The notes beneath the pieces were generated by a model, which did not search any database, was not told the DNA's origin, and was given only the letters and a program-made list of their open reading frames with translations. The translations under genes and the position numbers were made by a program. From Clostridiales bacterium (lineage in GTDB: Bacteria; Bacillota; Clostridia; Saccharofermentanales; Saccharofermentanaceae): 43,059 bases of DNA. The DNA lies in the NCBI GenBank assembly GCA_017510605.1, contig JAFWMQ010000018.1:1-43059 (forward strand), read 5' to 3'. Below, one piece after another: positions 7,492-17,092 of this stretch. The first letter of the stretch is position 1. Each line of letters opens with the position of its first letter.

Positions 7492-9420
7492 TCAATCCTT
7501 TACTGTCTTTAAATCATCAAGCCATACATTTCTGGAAGCATCGGAAGGCATTCTCCAATCACCTCTCGGGGACAAAGATACAGTACCTACCTTCGGGCCG
7601 TCCGGAACGCAGGAACGCTTAAACTGCTGGGTGAAGAACCTTCTTAAGAATGTTTCTTCCCACTTGTAGATCGTATCGGCATCATACACTCCGTCAAAAG
7701 CGGTAAGCGCCATACGGTAGATTTTCGAAGGGGCAAATCCGTATCTGATCATGTAATAGAGGAAGAAATCGTGGAGCTCATAAGGTCCGACAGTTTCTTC
7801 TGTCTTCTGGGAGATCTTTCCGTCTTCGGTTGGCGGCAGAAGTTCCGGTGACACTGGTGTTGCCACAATATCAGCAAGCGCCTTGGAAAGCGACGGATTA
7901 ACATCTGCCGTACGTGTAGATTCGTAAGATACAAGATACCTTACGAGAGTCTTCGGGATTGAACAGTTAACTCCGTACATGGACATATGATCGCCGTTAT
8001 ATGTTGCCCATCCCAATGCAAGTTCGGAGAGGTCACCTGTTCCTATAACAATACCGCCCTCCTGATTCGCAACGTCCATAAGGATCTGTGTACGTTCCCT
8101 TGCCTGGGAGTTCTCATATGTGACATCGTGAACGTCAGTATCGTGACCGATATCCTTGAAATGCTGTATAACGGCATCCGAGATCGATATCTCCCTTAAT
8201 GTGCAGCCGTACTCTTCGGCAATATTGATCGAGTTATTCTTTGTCCTCGCAGTCGTACCGAAGCCGGGCATTGTGATCGCAATAATGTTCTTGCGGTCCA
8301 GACCAAGCTTATCAAAAGCATGGATAGTAACTATAAGCGCAAGTGTGGAATCAAGCCCGCCCGAAAGGCCGATAACGGCTTTACTTGAATTGATTGCTTT
8401 AAGTCTTGTATAAAGACCTGCAGCCTGCATGCTGAGAATATCCTCGCATCTTGCAGCAAGATCATCTTTACTCTTTGGAACGAAAGGCGTTCTGCTTATC
8501 TTCCTTTGAGGCGTAATATCCGGGAATTCAGCATCAAACTCAATGATATCCACGCCGTAATAACCGGTATTATCTGCCGTGAAAGTATTAGATCTTCTTC
8601 TGTCTGCCTCGATGCGCTCCAGATCTATATCAGCGTAAATAACCGCATCGTCATCATTGTCATTGGCAAACCGCTTGCTCTCGCTTAAGATCTTACCGTT
8701 CTCCGCAATAAGGTTATGCCCTGCGAAAACAAGGTCCTGCGTTGACTCGCCCAAACCTGCATCACAATATACATAAGCTGCCATGAGTTTTGCGCTCTGC
8801 ATCTTAACAAGATCTCTTCTGAACTTCGCCTTGCCTATGATCTCATCAGAACAGGACAGATTGAAAATGATCTCTGCTCCGCTTTTCACATAATCAACAG
8901 AAGGACTCGTTGCAACCCACAGATCTTCGCAGATCTCAACCGCAAAGCTGAAACCTGAACAGCTGAACACTGCCCTTCCGAAACAGATATCATCATCTGT
9001 CATGACGATCCCGTCATCTTCATATGGCGTGAAATGTCTGAGTTCATAAAACTCCGAGTAGTTCGGAATATTCTGCTTGGGAACGATTCCAATTATGTCA
9101 CCCTGGTGGATAACAGCTGCAACATTATAGAGCTTACCTGATAAAACAAAAGGAAGACCGGCAATGATCACAGTATTCAGATCTGCAGTCTGATCTGCCA
9201 GATCGTATAGACCTTCTATAGCCTTATCAAGCAAAGCATTTTGAAGGAAAAGATCGCCGCAGGTATATCCTGTTAATCCTAACTCCGGGAAAACGGCAAC
9301 TGCACAATCGTTATCTGCAGCCTTTTTCGCGAACTCAACAGTCTGGCTGACATTATAATCAACGTCTCCGACTCTGACCTTCGGACTTGCCGCCGCAACT
9401 CTGATAAAACCGTCAAGCAT
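7492..9420 (-). CDS. nadE: Glutamine-dependent NAD+ synthetase
   Basis: 642 residues, the usual length of the two-domain form. The N-terminal nitrilase-type glutaminase (about 1-280) shows the triad Glu46 (FPELGLTGY), Lys in VPKQNIPNY, and Cys in VEICEDLW; it releases ammonia from glutamine. The C-terminal synthetase domain has the pyrophosphatase P-loop SGGLDST (near residue 353) and amidates deamido-NAD+ using ATP, the last step of NAD+ synthesis. ATG at 9420 follows GGGAGG with 7-8 bases spacing. It is the first gene of a two-gene unit with the SGNH hydrolase downstream. Confidence 0.96.
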   Translation of the reverse strand: MLDGFIRVAAASPKVRVGDVDYNVSQTVEFAKKAADNDCAVAVFPELGLTGYTCGDLFLQNALLDKAIEGLYDLADQTADLNTVIIAGLPFVLSGKLYNVAAVIHQGDIIGIVPKQNIPNYSEFYELRHFTPYEDDGIVMTDDDICFGRAVFSCSGFSFAVEICEDLWVATSPSVDYVKSGAEIIFNLSCSDEIIGKAKFRRDLVKMQSAKLMAAYVYCDAGLGESTQDLVFAGHNLIAENGKILSESKRFANDNDDDAVIYADIDLERIEADRRRSNTFTADNTGYYGVDIIEFDAEFPDITPQRKISRTPFVPKSKDDLAARCEDILSMQAAGLYTRLKAINSSKAVIGLSGGLDSTLALIVTIHAFDKLGLDRKNIIAITMPGFGTTARTKNNSINIAEEYGCTLREISISDAVIQHFKDIGHDTDVHDVTYENSQARERTQILMDVANQEGGIVIGTGDLSELALGWATYNGDHMSMYGVNCSIPKTLVRYLVSYESTRTADVNPSLSKALADIVATPVSPELLPPTEDGKISQKTEETVGPYELHDFFLYYMIRYGFAPSKIYRMALTAFDGVYDADTIYKWEETFLRRFFTQQFKRSCVPDGPKVGTVSLSPRGDWRMPSDASRNVWLDDLKTVKD

Positions 9421-9451
9421 AGTAATACCTCCCGGAATGTCTTAACTATAG

Positions 9452-9460
9452 ATTATAGCA
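9452..9460 (-). promoter_or_regulatory. Extended -10 promoter of nadE
   Basis: TGCTATAAT on the minus strand, a perfect -10 with the TGn extension, about 30 bases upstream of the nadE ATG. No good -35 at 17 bases (CCTATT), as is common with extended -10 promoters. Confidence 0.6.
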
Positions 9461-9568
9461 CCATAACATAATAAATAGGTTGTTGTGCCGGAAAACGCTT
9501 TCCTGCATTTCTTCCGTCAAAAATCGAAAACAGGCGGAAGAAAAGACAAGATCATTTTCGCGCACAAA

Positions 9569-9594
9569 AAAGCGGCCCCATAAGGAACCGCTTT
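9569..9594 (-). terminator. Rho-independent terminator of rpsO
   Basis: Stem AAAGCGG/CCGCTTT (9588-9594 with 9569-9575) with a short loop, followed on the minus strand by TTTTTT. It lies 21 bases after the rpsO stop and separates rpsO from nadE. Confidence 0.85.
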
Positions 9595-9615
9595 CCAAAT
9601 AATCTGTTATTAAGA

Positions 9616-9882
9616 TTACTTTCTGATGCCGAGTCTTGCAATAAGTGTTCTGTAGCGCTCGATATCAATTGCTGCAAGATAGTCAAGGATGTTTCTTCTC
9701 TTACCAACCATCATGAGAAGTCCTCTTCTGCTGTGGTGGTCACCCTTGTGAGTCTTGAGGTGTTCTGTGAGGTGATTGATTCTGTAAGTAAGAAGTGCAA
9801 CCTGAACCTCAGGAGAACCTGTATCGCCCTCAGAGAGTGCATATTCCTTGATGATAGCCTGCTTGTCGAAAGATGCTGACAT
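9616..9882 (-). CDS. rpsO: Ribosomal protein S15
   Basis: 88 residues beginning MSASFDK, the normal S15 length. Conserved features are the [14 protein letters not shown] segment, [19 protein letters not shown] and the C-terminal [13 protein letters not shown]15 binds 16S rRNA early in 30S assembly. The ATG at 9882 has AGGAGG seven bases upstream. The reading frame stays open for 76 more codons upstream (to 10110), but that part has no S15 similarity and overlaps strong RNA hairpins, so it is not coding. The gene stands alone between terminators of hppA and its own, with a ~240-base leader that probably carries control signals, since S15 represses its own mRNA in several bacteria. Confidence 0.97.
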   Translation of the reverse strand: MSASFDKQAIIKEYALSEGDTGSPEVQVALLTYRINHLTEHLKTHKGDHHSRRGLLMMVGKRRNILDYLAAIDIERYRTLIARLGIRK

Positions 9883-10027
9883 ATTCTTTCCTCCTAAAAT
9901 ATTAAATACGCCAAAATCGAAGATAAGGGTCGGAGTCTTCCGCAAAACTGCGATTAAGGCAACTTGGTGATGATACCATCCGGAGCAGGTTTTGTAAAGC
10001 AGATTTCGAAATATCGTCCAACTCAAA

Positions 10028-10120
10028 ATCCGACTTTTTTGCCCCGGAAAGTCGGATGCTGAGTCGGATTTCCGAAAATCCGACTTTTCGTCCGACAAAA
10101 ACAGCTTCAAAAGTCGGACG
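10028..10120 (-). promoter_or_regulatory. rpsO leader: three tandem hairpins sharing a GUCGGA/UCCGAC core
   Basis: In the RNA sense: hairpin 1, CGUCCGAC/GUCGGACG (10120-10089, 8 bp, 16-base loop); hairpin 2, GUCGGAUUU/AAAUCCGAC (10084-10063, 9 bp, 4-base loop); hairpin 3, AUCCGACUUU/AAAGUCGGAU (10057-10028, 10 bp, 10-base loop). All are perfect. Because the arms share one core, alternative pairings between hairpins are possible. None is followed by a long U run, so they are not plain terminators. A further CUCCGAC lies in the loop of a small GAAGA/UCUUC hairpin nearer the gene (about 9919-9942). Confidence 0.75.
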
Positions 10121-10132
10121 GCAAGTCTGAAT

Positions 10133-10141
10133 ATTCTATCA
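10133..10141 (-). promoter_or_regulatory. Possible extended -10 promoter of rpsO
   Basis: TGATAGAAT on the minus strand, just after the hppA terminator. No clear -35. It would give a leader of about 240 bases that includes the three hairpins. Confidence 0.4.
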
Positions 10142-10159
10142 TAAAGTCTGAAATGAAAA

Positions 10160-10184
10160 GCGGCCGCCTTTTCAAGACAGCCGC
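10160..10184 (-). terminator. Rho-independent terminator of hppA
   Basis: An 11-pair stem with two G-U pairs and a 3-base loop (10160-10170 with 10174-10184), GC-rich at its base, followed by TTTTCATTT on the minus strand. It lies 28 bases after the hppA stop. Confidence 0.85.
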
Positions 10185-10211
10185 CGTTATCTTTAAGTTA
10201 TCAGCTTAATA

Positions 10212-12362
10212 TCAACCGAAAAGACGGAAGTTTCTGATGATAGGAGCAATGGTATTTGCAACTGTGGACATAAGCTTGATGAAGATGTCCAAAGCAACGC
10301 CTACAACGTCCTTACGTGTATCACCTATCGTGTCACCGGTAACGGAAGCCTTGTGCGCGGGAGATCCCTTGCCGTGGCCCTCGAGCATGCCCTGCTCGAT
10401 GTACTTCTTGGCATTATCGAATGCACCGCCGGAGTTACCCATGAAGATAGCTCTCGGGATAGCAACGATCGTAGCACCTACGAGGATACCGCCTACAAAT
10501 TCAACACCGAGGATGAAACCGCCTACGACAGGGATAAGAAGTGCGAGGACAGAAGGAAGAACCATTCTGTGGATAGCTTCCTTAGCTGCCATGGCAATCA
10601 TCATGTTGTAGTCAGGCTTAGCCTTTCCGTCAAGAACTTCCTGTGTCATCTGCTTGTCGCCGACATCAGCCATAATCTTAGCTGCATCGATCGTGTTATC
10701 TGTAAGGATAGCGCAGAAATATTCAACGAGTGCGCCGCCCAGGATACCGCCTCCTACTACGAAGAAGGAAGCGAAGTTAAGCTGAAGAGGCTCACCGATC
10801 GTTGTGTAGTTACCAACATAAGCCATGATGAGGGAAACTGTAGCAAATGCTGCAGAACCGATAGCGAAGCCCTTACCGATAGCTGCTGTTGTGTTACCAA
10901 CTGCGTCAAGCTTATCTGTGATCTTACGAACTTCAGGTGCGAGGTGGCAAGCTTCTGCAAGTCCGCCTGCGTTATCTGCAATAGGACCGAAAGCATCGAT
11001 GGAAACCGTTGCGCCAACGAATGCGAGCATACCGAGAGCGGAGATTGCGATACCGTAAGAACCGCAGAGAACACCTGATACGATCAATGCAAAAATGATT
11101 ACGAATACAGGGAGAAGAACTGATCTTGATCCGACAGCATCACCCTTTGTTACAACGAAAGCCTCACCTTCTGTGCACATCTCGGCAAGCTTCTGTGTAG
11201 GCTTGTGATCTGTGGAGGTGTAGTACTCAGTAATAATACCGATAGCGATACCTGCAACGATACCCATTGCGGAAGAAACCCAGGGAGAAGCCCAACCGAG
11301 CTTGAATCCGTATGTTGCAAGGTCTTCAGCAGAAACGCCTGTGCCGTTGAAGATCAGGTAAGAAGCAATACCGCCGAATACGACTGTGAATCCTGCGGAG
11401 ATCCATGTTGAGAGGTCGAGCTCTCTGGACGGATTGTCACCCATCTTCTTGATGTTAGCAAGGCCCAGACCGATAAGGCATCCTACGAGGCCGCAGCCTG
11501 CAAGGATAACAGGGAAAAGGATTGTTGCATTGAATGTAGCATCAGATACCTTTTCGCCGTGTGTCTGGAAAAGAGTAACAGCGATCATGAGTGAAGCAGA
11601 CATTGTAGCAACGAATGACTCCAGGAGGTCTGAGCAGTTACCGGCGATATCATTAACGTTGTCACCGATAAAGTCTGCGATCGTGTTAGGGATTCTTGAG
11701 TCATCCTCAGGAAGGTCATGTCTGAGCTTACCAAGGATATCAGAAGAAATATCAGCCGCCTTTGTATAGTTACCGCCTGCAACACGGTTGAACATAGCTA
11801 CGATTGAACAGCCCAAAGAATATGTTGAGATTCTCATGATGTAAGGGTTGCAGGTAAGGCTCGAAAGAACGAGGCCGGAACTTGTAACGTCATGTTTTAC
11901 ACCGCCGAAGCAAAGGAGAACCGTGAGGAAGCCCAACATGCCGAAGCCCTGAACTGCAAGGCCGCTGATGGAACCGCCGCAGAGAGCAACTTTAACTGTC
12001 TCTCCGATTGAAAGGCTCTCTCTTGCTTTGTTTGAAGTACGAACGTTAGCATAAGTAGCGCTCTGCATTCCGAGAACGCAAACGATAGAGCTCATCAACG
12101 CACCCAGAAGGAATGTGATACCACTTGTCTTCTCAACAAAGAGTGTGAAGATAACTGCAACCACAGCCACAACGATGGCGATGCTCTTGTATTCCGTCTT
12201 AAGGAATGTCTGCGCACCGGAACGGATGATACCGGACAGTTCGATCATGTCAGGTGTTCCTTCGGGCATCTTCTTAATACGGAAGTAATTGAACGCAACG
12301 TAGATAAGCGCAAGGAATACTACGCCAAGTACGATTAACCAGGAAGTCGTAAGTAATGACAT
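10212..12362 (-). CDS. hppA: Membrane-bound ion-pumping pyrophosphatase (K+-stimulated type)
   Basis: 716 residues, about 16 membrane helices. Hydrolyses pyrophosphate and pumps H+ and/or Na+ out of the cytoplasm. Active-site loops are visible: the KAAD segment, IPEDDS-like LPEDDSRIPNTIAD, GDNVNDIAG with its Asp residues, and DAFGPIADNAGGLAE; a final acidic/lysine loop is present (GDTIGDTRKD). The sequence GNTTAAIGKG carries Ala where K+-independent enzymes have Lys, so this is the K+-dependent subfamily. The DNVND form differs from the more usual DNVGD. Which ion is pumped cannot be decided by eye. ATG at 12362 has GAGAGGGG upstream. Transcribed alone from a strong promoter and closed by its own terminator. 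It recycles pyrophosphate energy, useful in an anaerobe. Confidence 0.96.
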   Translation of the reverse strand: MSLLTTSWLIVLGVVFLALIYVAFNYFRIKKMPEGTPDMIELSGIIRSGAQTFLKTEYKSIAIVVAVVAVIFTLFVEKTSGITFLLGALMSSIVCVLGMQSATYANVRTSNKARESLSIGETVKVALCGGSISGLAVQGFGMLGFLTVLLCFGGVKHDVTSSGLVLSSLTCNPYIMRISTYSLGCSIVAMFNRVAGGNYTKAADISSDILGKLRHDLPEDDSRIPNTIADFIGDNVNDIAGNCSDLLESFVATMSASLMIAVTLFQTHGEKVSDATFNATILFPVILAGCGLVGCLIGLGLANIKKMGDNPSRELDLSTWISAGFTVVFGGIASYLIFNGTGVSAEDLATYGFKLGWASPWVSSAMGIVAGIAIGIITEYYTSTDHKPTQKLAEMCTEGEAFVVTKGDAVGSRSVLLPVFVIIFALIVSGVLCGSYGIAISALGMLAFVGATVSIDAFGPIADNAGGLAEACHLAPEVRKITDKLDAVGNTTAAIGKGFAIGSAAFATVSLIMAYVGNYTTIGEPLQLNFASFFVVGGGILGGALVEYFCAILTDNTIDAAKIMADVGDKQMTQEVLDGKAKPDYNMMIAMAAKEAIHRMVLPSVLALLIPVVGGFILGVEFVGGILVGATIVAIPRAIFMGNSGGAFDNAKKYIEQGMLEGHGKGSPAHKASVTGDTIGDTRKDVVGVALDIFIKLMSTVANTIAPIIRNFRLFG

Positions 12363-12451
12363 ATACCGGGCCCCTCTCTTTTAAGATATAGAATTATTTT
12401 TGTGAAGCATTCGGGCATGCCAAAAATACTGCCCTTTTGCAAACTCAACAG

Positions 12452-12480
12452 ATTATACATATAAATATATTCTTTGGCAA
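12452..12480 (-). promoter_or_regulatory. Promoter of hppA
   Basis: Minus-strand -35 TTGCCA (12480-12475), 17-base spacer, perfect -10 TATAAT (12457-12452). Leader about 80 bases. Confidence 0.7.
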
Positions 12481-12510
12481 TCAAAATAATATGGTTTTTT
12501 CCGTATAAAA

Positions 12511-12536
12511 CAGGGATTTTTACAGATCATTCCCTG
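12511..12536 (-). terminator. Terminator overlapping the ftsY stop codon
   Basis: Stem CAGGGA/TCCCTG (12536-12531 with 12516-12511), 14-base loop, followed by TTTTAT on the minus strand. The 5' arm lies inside the last codons of ftsY and the stop codon begins within it. Confidence 0.6.
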
Positions 12537-13441
12537 ACAAGAGAATCCACGAACAGATAAGGGTCAAAATCTGCAAGATCTTCCACGCTCTCACCCAAAC
12601 CCGCAAGCACGATCGGCTTGCCGGACTGATATGCAACAGCAATGGCTACTCCGCCCTTAGCGCTTCCGTCAAGCTTGGTGATACCGACATAATCAAGGCC
12701 CGTGACTTCGCCGAATCCTTCAGCCTGGATAACGGCATTCTGGCCTGTGGTAGCATCGATAATAAGCAGCGACTTGATGACCGCGTCAGGAGCTTCCCTC
12801 TCGATCACGCGTCTGATCTTCGCAAGCTCCTCCATAAGGTTCTTCTTATTGTGCAGACGTCCTGCCGTATCTACGAGAAGGACATCCGTATTACGTGCCT
12901 GTGCGGCATGAATGGCATCGAAAACGACTGAAGCCGGATCTGCCCCCTCCTGCTCCTGTGCAATAACGGCAGTTCCGGTCCTCTCACCCCAGGTCTTGAG
13001 CTGGCCGACTGCTGCAGCACGGAATGTATCGCAGGCAGCCATAAGGACTCTCTTGCCTTCCTTCTTATATCTGGCGGCAAGCTTGCCTGAAGTAGTGGTC
13101 TTTCCTGTTCCGTTGACACCGATCATGAGGATGATATTAAGTTTCCCCTGTTCGAGTTCAATGGTCTCAGGTTCTCCAAGTATCTCCAGCATTCTTTCTT
13201 TGACTGAAGCGAGTACAGCTTCCTGACTGTCATCACCGGTCTTCTTGATATTAGCCTTTACCCTGTCCATGATGTCTTCGCTTGCAGGAACACCGCAGTC
13301 AGCTCTGATAAGGAGTTCTTCGAGTTCATCGAGCATGTCCTCGTCAAAGCGGCCGCTGCTTGCAGCAAGCTTGGTAAAACTTCCGGCAAAGAAGTTTCTT
13401 GTTTTCTCAAGTCCTCTTTTGAACAGATCGGCAAGTCCCAT
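12527..13441 (-). CDS. ftsY: Signal recognition particle receptor FtsY
   Basis: 304 residues. A GTPase that docks SRP-ribosome complexes at the membrane. Short N-terminal region without the long acidic A domain of E. coli, then the helical N domain (about 20-95) and the G domain with [10 protein letters not shown] (G1), DTFRAAA, DTAGR (G3), TKLDG (G4) and the closing [14 protein letters not shown] segment. The ATG at 13441 shares its A with the smc stop (TAATG), so it is translationally coupled to smc. Last gene of the acpP-rnc-smc-ftsY series. Confidence 0.97.
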   Translation of the reverse strand: MGLADLFKRGLEKTRNFFAGSFTKLAASSGRFDEDMLDELEELLIRADCGVPASEDIMDRVKANIKKTGDDSQEAVLASVKERMLEILGEPETIELEQGKLNIILMIGVNGTGKTTTSGKLAARYKKEGKRVLMAACDTFRAAAVGQLKTWGERTGTAVIAQEQEGADPASVVFDAIHAAQARNTDVLLVDTAGRLHNKKNLMEELAKIRRVIEREAPDAVIKSLLIIDATTGQNAVIQAEGFGEVTGLDYVGITKLDGSAKGGVAIAVAYQSGKPIVLAGLGESVEDLADFDPYLFVDSLVRE

Positions 13442-16400
13442 TATTTAAGCTCCATAGATAAGATCTTTGATACACCGCGCTCTGCCATGGTAACGCCGTA
13501 CATCTGGTCACACGCTTCCATCGTTCCCTTTCGGTGCGTAACAAGAATGAACTGTGATTTGGCAGAATGTCTTCTTACGAAGTCTGTAAATCTCGTGATA
13601 TTAACGTCATCTAACGCTGCCTCGACCTCGTCAAGGATGACGAACGGAGAAGGCTTCAATTCCTGGATCGCAAACAAAAGCCCGATAGCCGTAAGGCATC
13701 TTTCACCGCCTGAAAGGAGTGACAGATTCTGCAGTTTCTTTCCCGGAGGCTGGGCCTTGATATCAATGGCGCATTCGAGCACGTCTTCAGAATCATTTCC
13801 TAATATGATCTCCGCAGTACCGCCTCCGAACAGATCCGTGAATACCTGGCCGAAGTTCCTGTTGATAGTCTCGAAATGCCCGGTAAATTCAGACCTCATC
13901 TTCGCAAGGAGATCCTCAATAACCTGCTCAAGATCCTTCTTCGCAGCCTCGATATCATCTCTTTGTCTGGTCATGAAATCGAGTCTCTCGGAAAGCTCGG
14001 AGAATTCCTGCAAAGCACCGAGATTAACAGGTCCTAAAGCCTTGATCGCATTCTTAAGGGTCTGGATCCTCTTAGTCTGCTCACCGATCTTGGTTACCGG
14101 TTCGACAGAATCCTTGATGTTGTCATATGTTGTCTCGTAGTCTTCCCAGAGCCTGTTCTTGTTCTGGTCGATCTCGAAAATGATCTTGTCATATTTCGAT
14201 ACATGGGCATTAAGCTTTGCCTGCAGCTCATTTATGGCATTGTTGCTTGAAGAAAGCCTTTCACCAAACGACGAGAGATCGCTTGAAATAGCAGATCTCT
14301 TCTCAAAGAGTTCAGCGATCTTATCCTCAAGCACCTTCTGCTGCTTGGCATTCTCATCCAGTTTGGCATCAAGATCATTGATCTCCTTGGTAATGCTTTT
14401 AACAGTATCTTTGGCTTCCTTTATAGCTGCTTCGAACTTTTCTTTGCCCTGCTTTGCTTCCTCGATCTGCTTTTTAATATGTCCTGCAAGATCCAGGATG
14501 CCGCTTCTCTCAGTCAGCTTGCGCTCGGCAAGCGATGCAGCCTCCCTTACCTTTGCTACTATCTGCTCAAGCTTGACAGCCTGGTCTTCGGATAACTTCT
14601 GCTGTTCCTCGATTTCTTCCCGGAAGTCAGCCAGTTCTCCGTTGATCTCGCCTTCGATACGGACGAGTTCTTCCATATCCTCTTCAAGTCTTAACTTGGA
14701 TTTGGATACAGTCTGCATATTCTCATCAAAATGAGCAAGTGTATCCTCGGTCTCTTCAAGCCTTGTCCTGGTATTGTTATATTCTCCCTCAGCCTTAACC
14801 TCTTCAAGCTGATAGAACTTGAGCTGTTCGCCGAGCTGCGCAAGTTCGCGCTTGAGAGTTCCGATTCCGTCATCTACTTCCTGACGCTGGTCTTCGGAAT
14901 CAGCAAGTTTGGCTTCCAATTCGGCAACCGTCTTGGTAAGAGCTTCGATCTCAGTCTTTCTTCCTATGATTCCCGTTCCTGCTCCGGTTTTTCTCAATGA
15001 ACCGCCGGTAAGAGAACCGCCCGGATTTACCGAATCCCCCTCAAGAGTCATTACTTTATACGAACGGCCTGTCCTGGACGCGATTAACCTTGCTGCGTCC
15101 AGATCATCAGCCACAAGTATCCTTCCTAACAGGTTGGATACGATATCTTCAAGATCACGTCCGGCCCTGACAAGATCGGATGCAACTCCGATATATCCGT
15201 TAACACCTTTTGCTTTCCTCAGATCATCCTCGTCGATATATCTTGCTTTGATATTTTCTATAGGAAGGAATGTAATCCTTCCGAGCCTCTTCTCCTTAAG
15301 GATCCCGATAAGTTCCGCAGCATCAGCTTCGCTCTTGGTTACGACATTATGGAGAGCATTTCCCAAAGCCGTCTCTATGGCAGTCTCATACTTGTTATCA
15401 GTTTCGATCAGGTCGCCCAGGATACCAACCATGAGTTTTTTGACAGACCTGTCCGTCTCAGACAGTTCCATAAGACGTTTTACTGACTCCTGATAGCCTT
15501 CCTTACGCTTGTCAATATCCTTCAGTGTCTTGAGTTTTGATTCTTCGGCAGAAAGCTTTCTGTTATTGACTTCAAAGAACTGGTTGAGCTCGACCTGGCG
15601 GCCTCTCAACTCCTCAAGTTTCTTATTGCGGACTTCAATATCCTTGGAAACGTCGCCCTTGATCTTTTTGATCTCATTTAATGTTTTCTCTTCTTCGGCA
15701 AGCTTCGTGCTGAGTTCAGCCCTTCCGGTCTCTGAAGCAGCTTTTGCTTCCTGCATATCCCTGATCTTGTCATCAAAAACAGAGATCCCCGCCTTGCATT
15801 CGGTTATCTTCTTTCTGGTCTCGAAAAGTTCTTCTGTCTTTGCCTTTACTTTGGAATCGGCCTTTCCCGCTTCTTTACGGCTGTTCTCGTATTCTTCGAA
15901 CTTGGCCTGACGTTCCTTATCAAGAGCCTCACTTAATGTCTTGGCATTATCCGCATCCTTAAGAAGACTGTCAGCCTTTGCCTTCTTCTCATTAAGCTCT
16001 TTTGTAAGTTTCTCTACGGTCTCATCCGTTGATTCAGTGTCAGACTTGAGTTCTTCGATCCTCTGATTAGTCTGGTTAAGTCTTTCGATCGAGACCTTCT
16101 TATCAGTCTGTGTCTCGTGCTCGTATTCGGTAAGGTCAGAAAGTTCCTGTCTTCTGTCCTCAATCTCATTATCAAGAGCCTCACTCTTGTCGATTATCTC
16201 CTGATGGCTCTTTCTGAGCTTAAGATATTCATCCTCACGCTCGCGGATCTCTTTTTCGAGCTGCTCTTTAAGACCGGCCGAATCGCCCATCTCTTTATTC
16301 GCTTCGGTAATCTTGTGTACAAGGAGCGCAGTCTCGAGTTTCTTCAATTCCTCATAGTTCTCATTGAACTTGCGGGCCTTGCCGGCCTGCTCTTCGAGCG

Positions 16401-17010
16401 GTCCCTTGCGGTCTTCCAATTCACCTAAGATATCGTTTATCCTTACAAGGTTCTGCTCTGTATTGGCAAGTTTCCTCTGGGCCTCGTCCTTGCGGACACG
16501 GTACTTAACTATACCGGACGCTTCCTCGATGACCCTTCTTCTGTCTTCCGACTTAGTAGAAAGAATGTCATCGACTCTTCCCTGACCGACCAATGAATAT
16601 CCGTCACGGCCAAGACCGGTATCGAGGAAAAGAACTGTTATATCCTTAAGCCTGCAATTGACCTTATTGATCTGATACTCGGATTCTCCGGACCTGTAAA
16701 GCCTTCTTGTAATGCAGATCTCAGGGAAACCGTAATCTATATATCCGTCTGAGTTGTCAAAAGTAATGGATACTTCCGCATAGCTCATCGCACGTCTGGC
16801 AGATGTTCCGTTGAAGATAACGTCTTCCATCTTGCCGCCGCGGAGCTGCTTTACGCTCTGTTCGCCCAAAACCCAACGGACTGCATCACTGATATTGGAC
16901 TTTCCGCTTCCGTTAGGACCTACCACGGCCGTAAGACCGCGGTCAAAGTCAATACATGTATATTCGGGGAAAGATTTGAACCCCTGAAGCTCCAGTCTCT
17001 TAAGATACAT
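13441..17010 (-). CDS. smc: Chromosome segregation protein SMC
   Basis: 1189 residues, standard length. Head halves at both ends: Walker A GPNGSGKSN (31-39) at the N-terminus, ABC signature LSGGERCLTA and Walker B FVILDEVEAALDD near the C-terminus (about 1085-1130). Two long coiled coils (about 170-500 and 680-1010, rich in E, K, L and Q) flank the hinge (about 520-670, with several Gly including GGSLTGG). With ScpA/ScpB it forms condensin and loads on the chromosome. The signature has Cys where most bacterial SMCs have Ala, a small variation. The ATG at 17010 has only a weak ribosome site. It follows rnc after 82 bases without a convincing terminator and is coupled to ftsY downstream. Confidence 0.98.
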   Translation of the reverse strand: MYLKRLELQGFKSFPEYTCIDFDRGLTAVVGPNGSGKSNISDAVRWVLGEQSVKQLRGGKMEDVIFNGTSARRAMSYAEVSITFDNSDGYIDYGFPEICITRRLYRSGESEYQINKVNCRLKDITVLFLDTGLGRDGYSLVGQGRVDDILSTKSEDRRRVIEEASGIVKYRVRKDEAQRKLANTEQNLVRINDILGELEDRKGPLEEQAGKARKFNENYEELKKLETALLVHKITEANKEMGDSAGLKEQLEKEIREREDEYLKLRKSHQEIIDKSEALDNEIEDRRQELSDLTEYEHETQTDKKVSIERLNQTNQRIEELKSDTESTDETVEKLTKELNEKKAKADSLLKDADNAKTLSEALDKERQAKFEEYENSRKEAGKADSKVKAKTEELFETRKKITECKAGISVFDDKIRDMQEAKAASETGRAELSTKLAEEEKTLNEIKKIKGDVSKDIEVRNKKLEELRGRQVELNQFFEVNNRKLSAEESKLKTLKDIDKRKEGYQESVKRLMELSETDRSVKKLMVGILGDLIETDNKYETAIETALGNALHNVVTKSEADAAELIGILKEKRLGRITFLPIENIKARYIDEDDLRKAKGVNGYIGVASDLVRAGRDLEDIVSNLLGRILVADDLDAARLIASRTGRSYKVMTLEGDSVNPGGSLTGGSLRKTGAGTGIIGRKTEIEALTKTVAELEAKLADSEDQRQEVDDGIGTLKRELAQLGEQLKFYQLEEVKAEGEYNNTRTRLEETEDTLAHFDENMQTVSKSKLRLEEDMEELVRIEGEINGELADFREEIEEQQKLSEDQAVKLEQIVAKVREAASLAERKLTERSGILDLAGHIKKQIEEAKQGKEKFEAAIKEAKDTVKSITKEINDLDAKLDENAKQQKVLEDKIAELFEKRSAISSDLSSFGERLSSSNNAINELQAKLNAHVSKYDKIIFEIDQNKNRLWEDYETTYDNIKDSVEPVTKIGEQTKRIQTLKNAIKALGPVNLGALQEFSELSERLDFMTRQRDDIEAAKKDLEQVIEDLLAKMRSEFTGHFETINRNFGQVFTDLFGGGTAEIILGNDSEDVLECAIDIKAQPPGKKLQNLSLLSGGERCLTAIGLLFAIQELKPSPFVILDEVEAALDDVNITRFTDFVRRHSAKSQFILVTHRKGTMEACDQMYGVTMAERGVSKILSMELK

Positions 17011-17092
17011 TCTCTAATCAGTTCCGTCCTGAACCACAATTTTCACCCAAGCATTATAACCTATACAGAACCTTTTTGTAGGACAATCTGCA

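Noticed and set aside
9883..10110. Upstream extension of rpsO by 76 codons
   Set aside because: No S15 similarity, no ribosome site, and it crosses strong RNA hairpins; the ATG at 9882 with AGGAGG fits.
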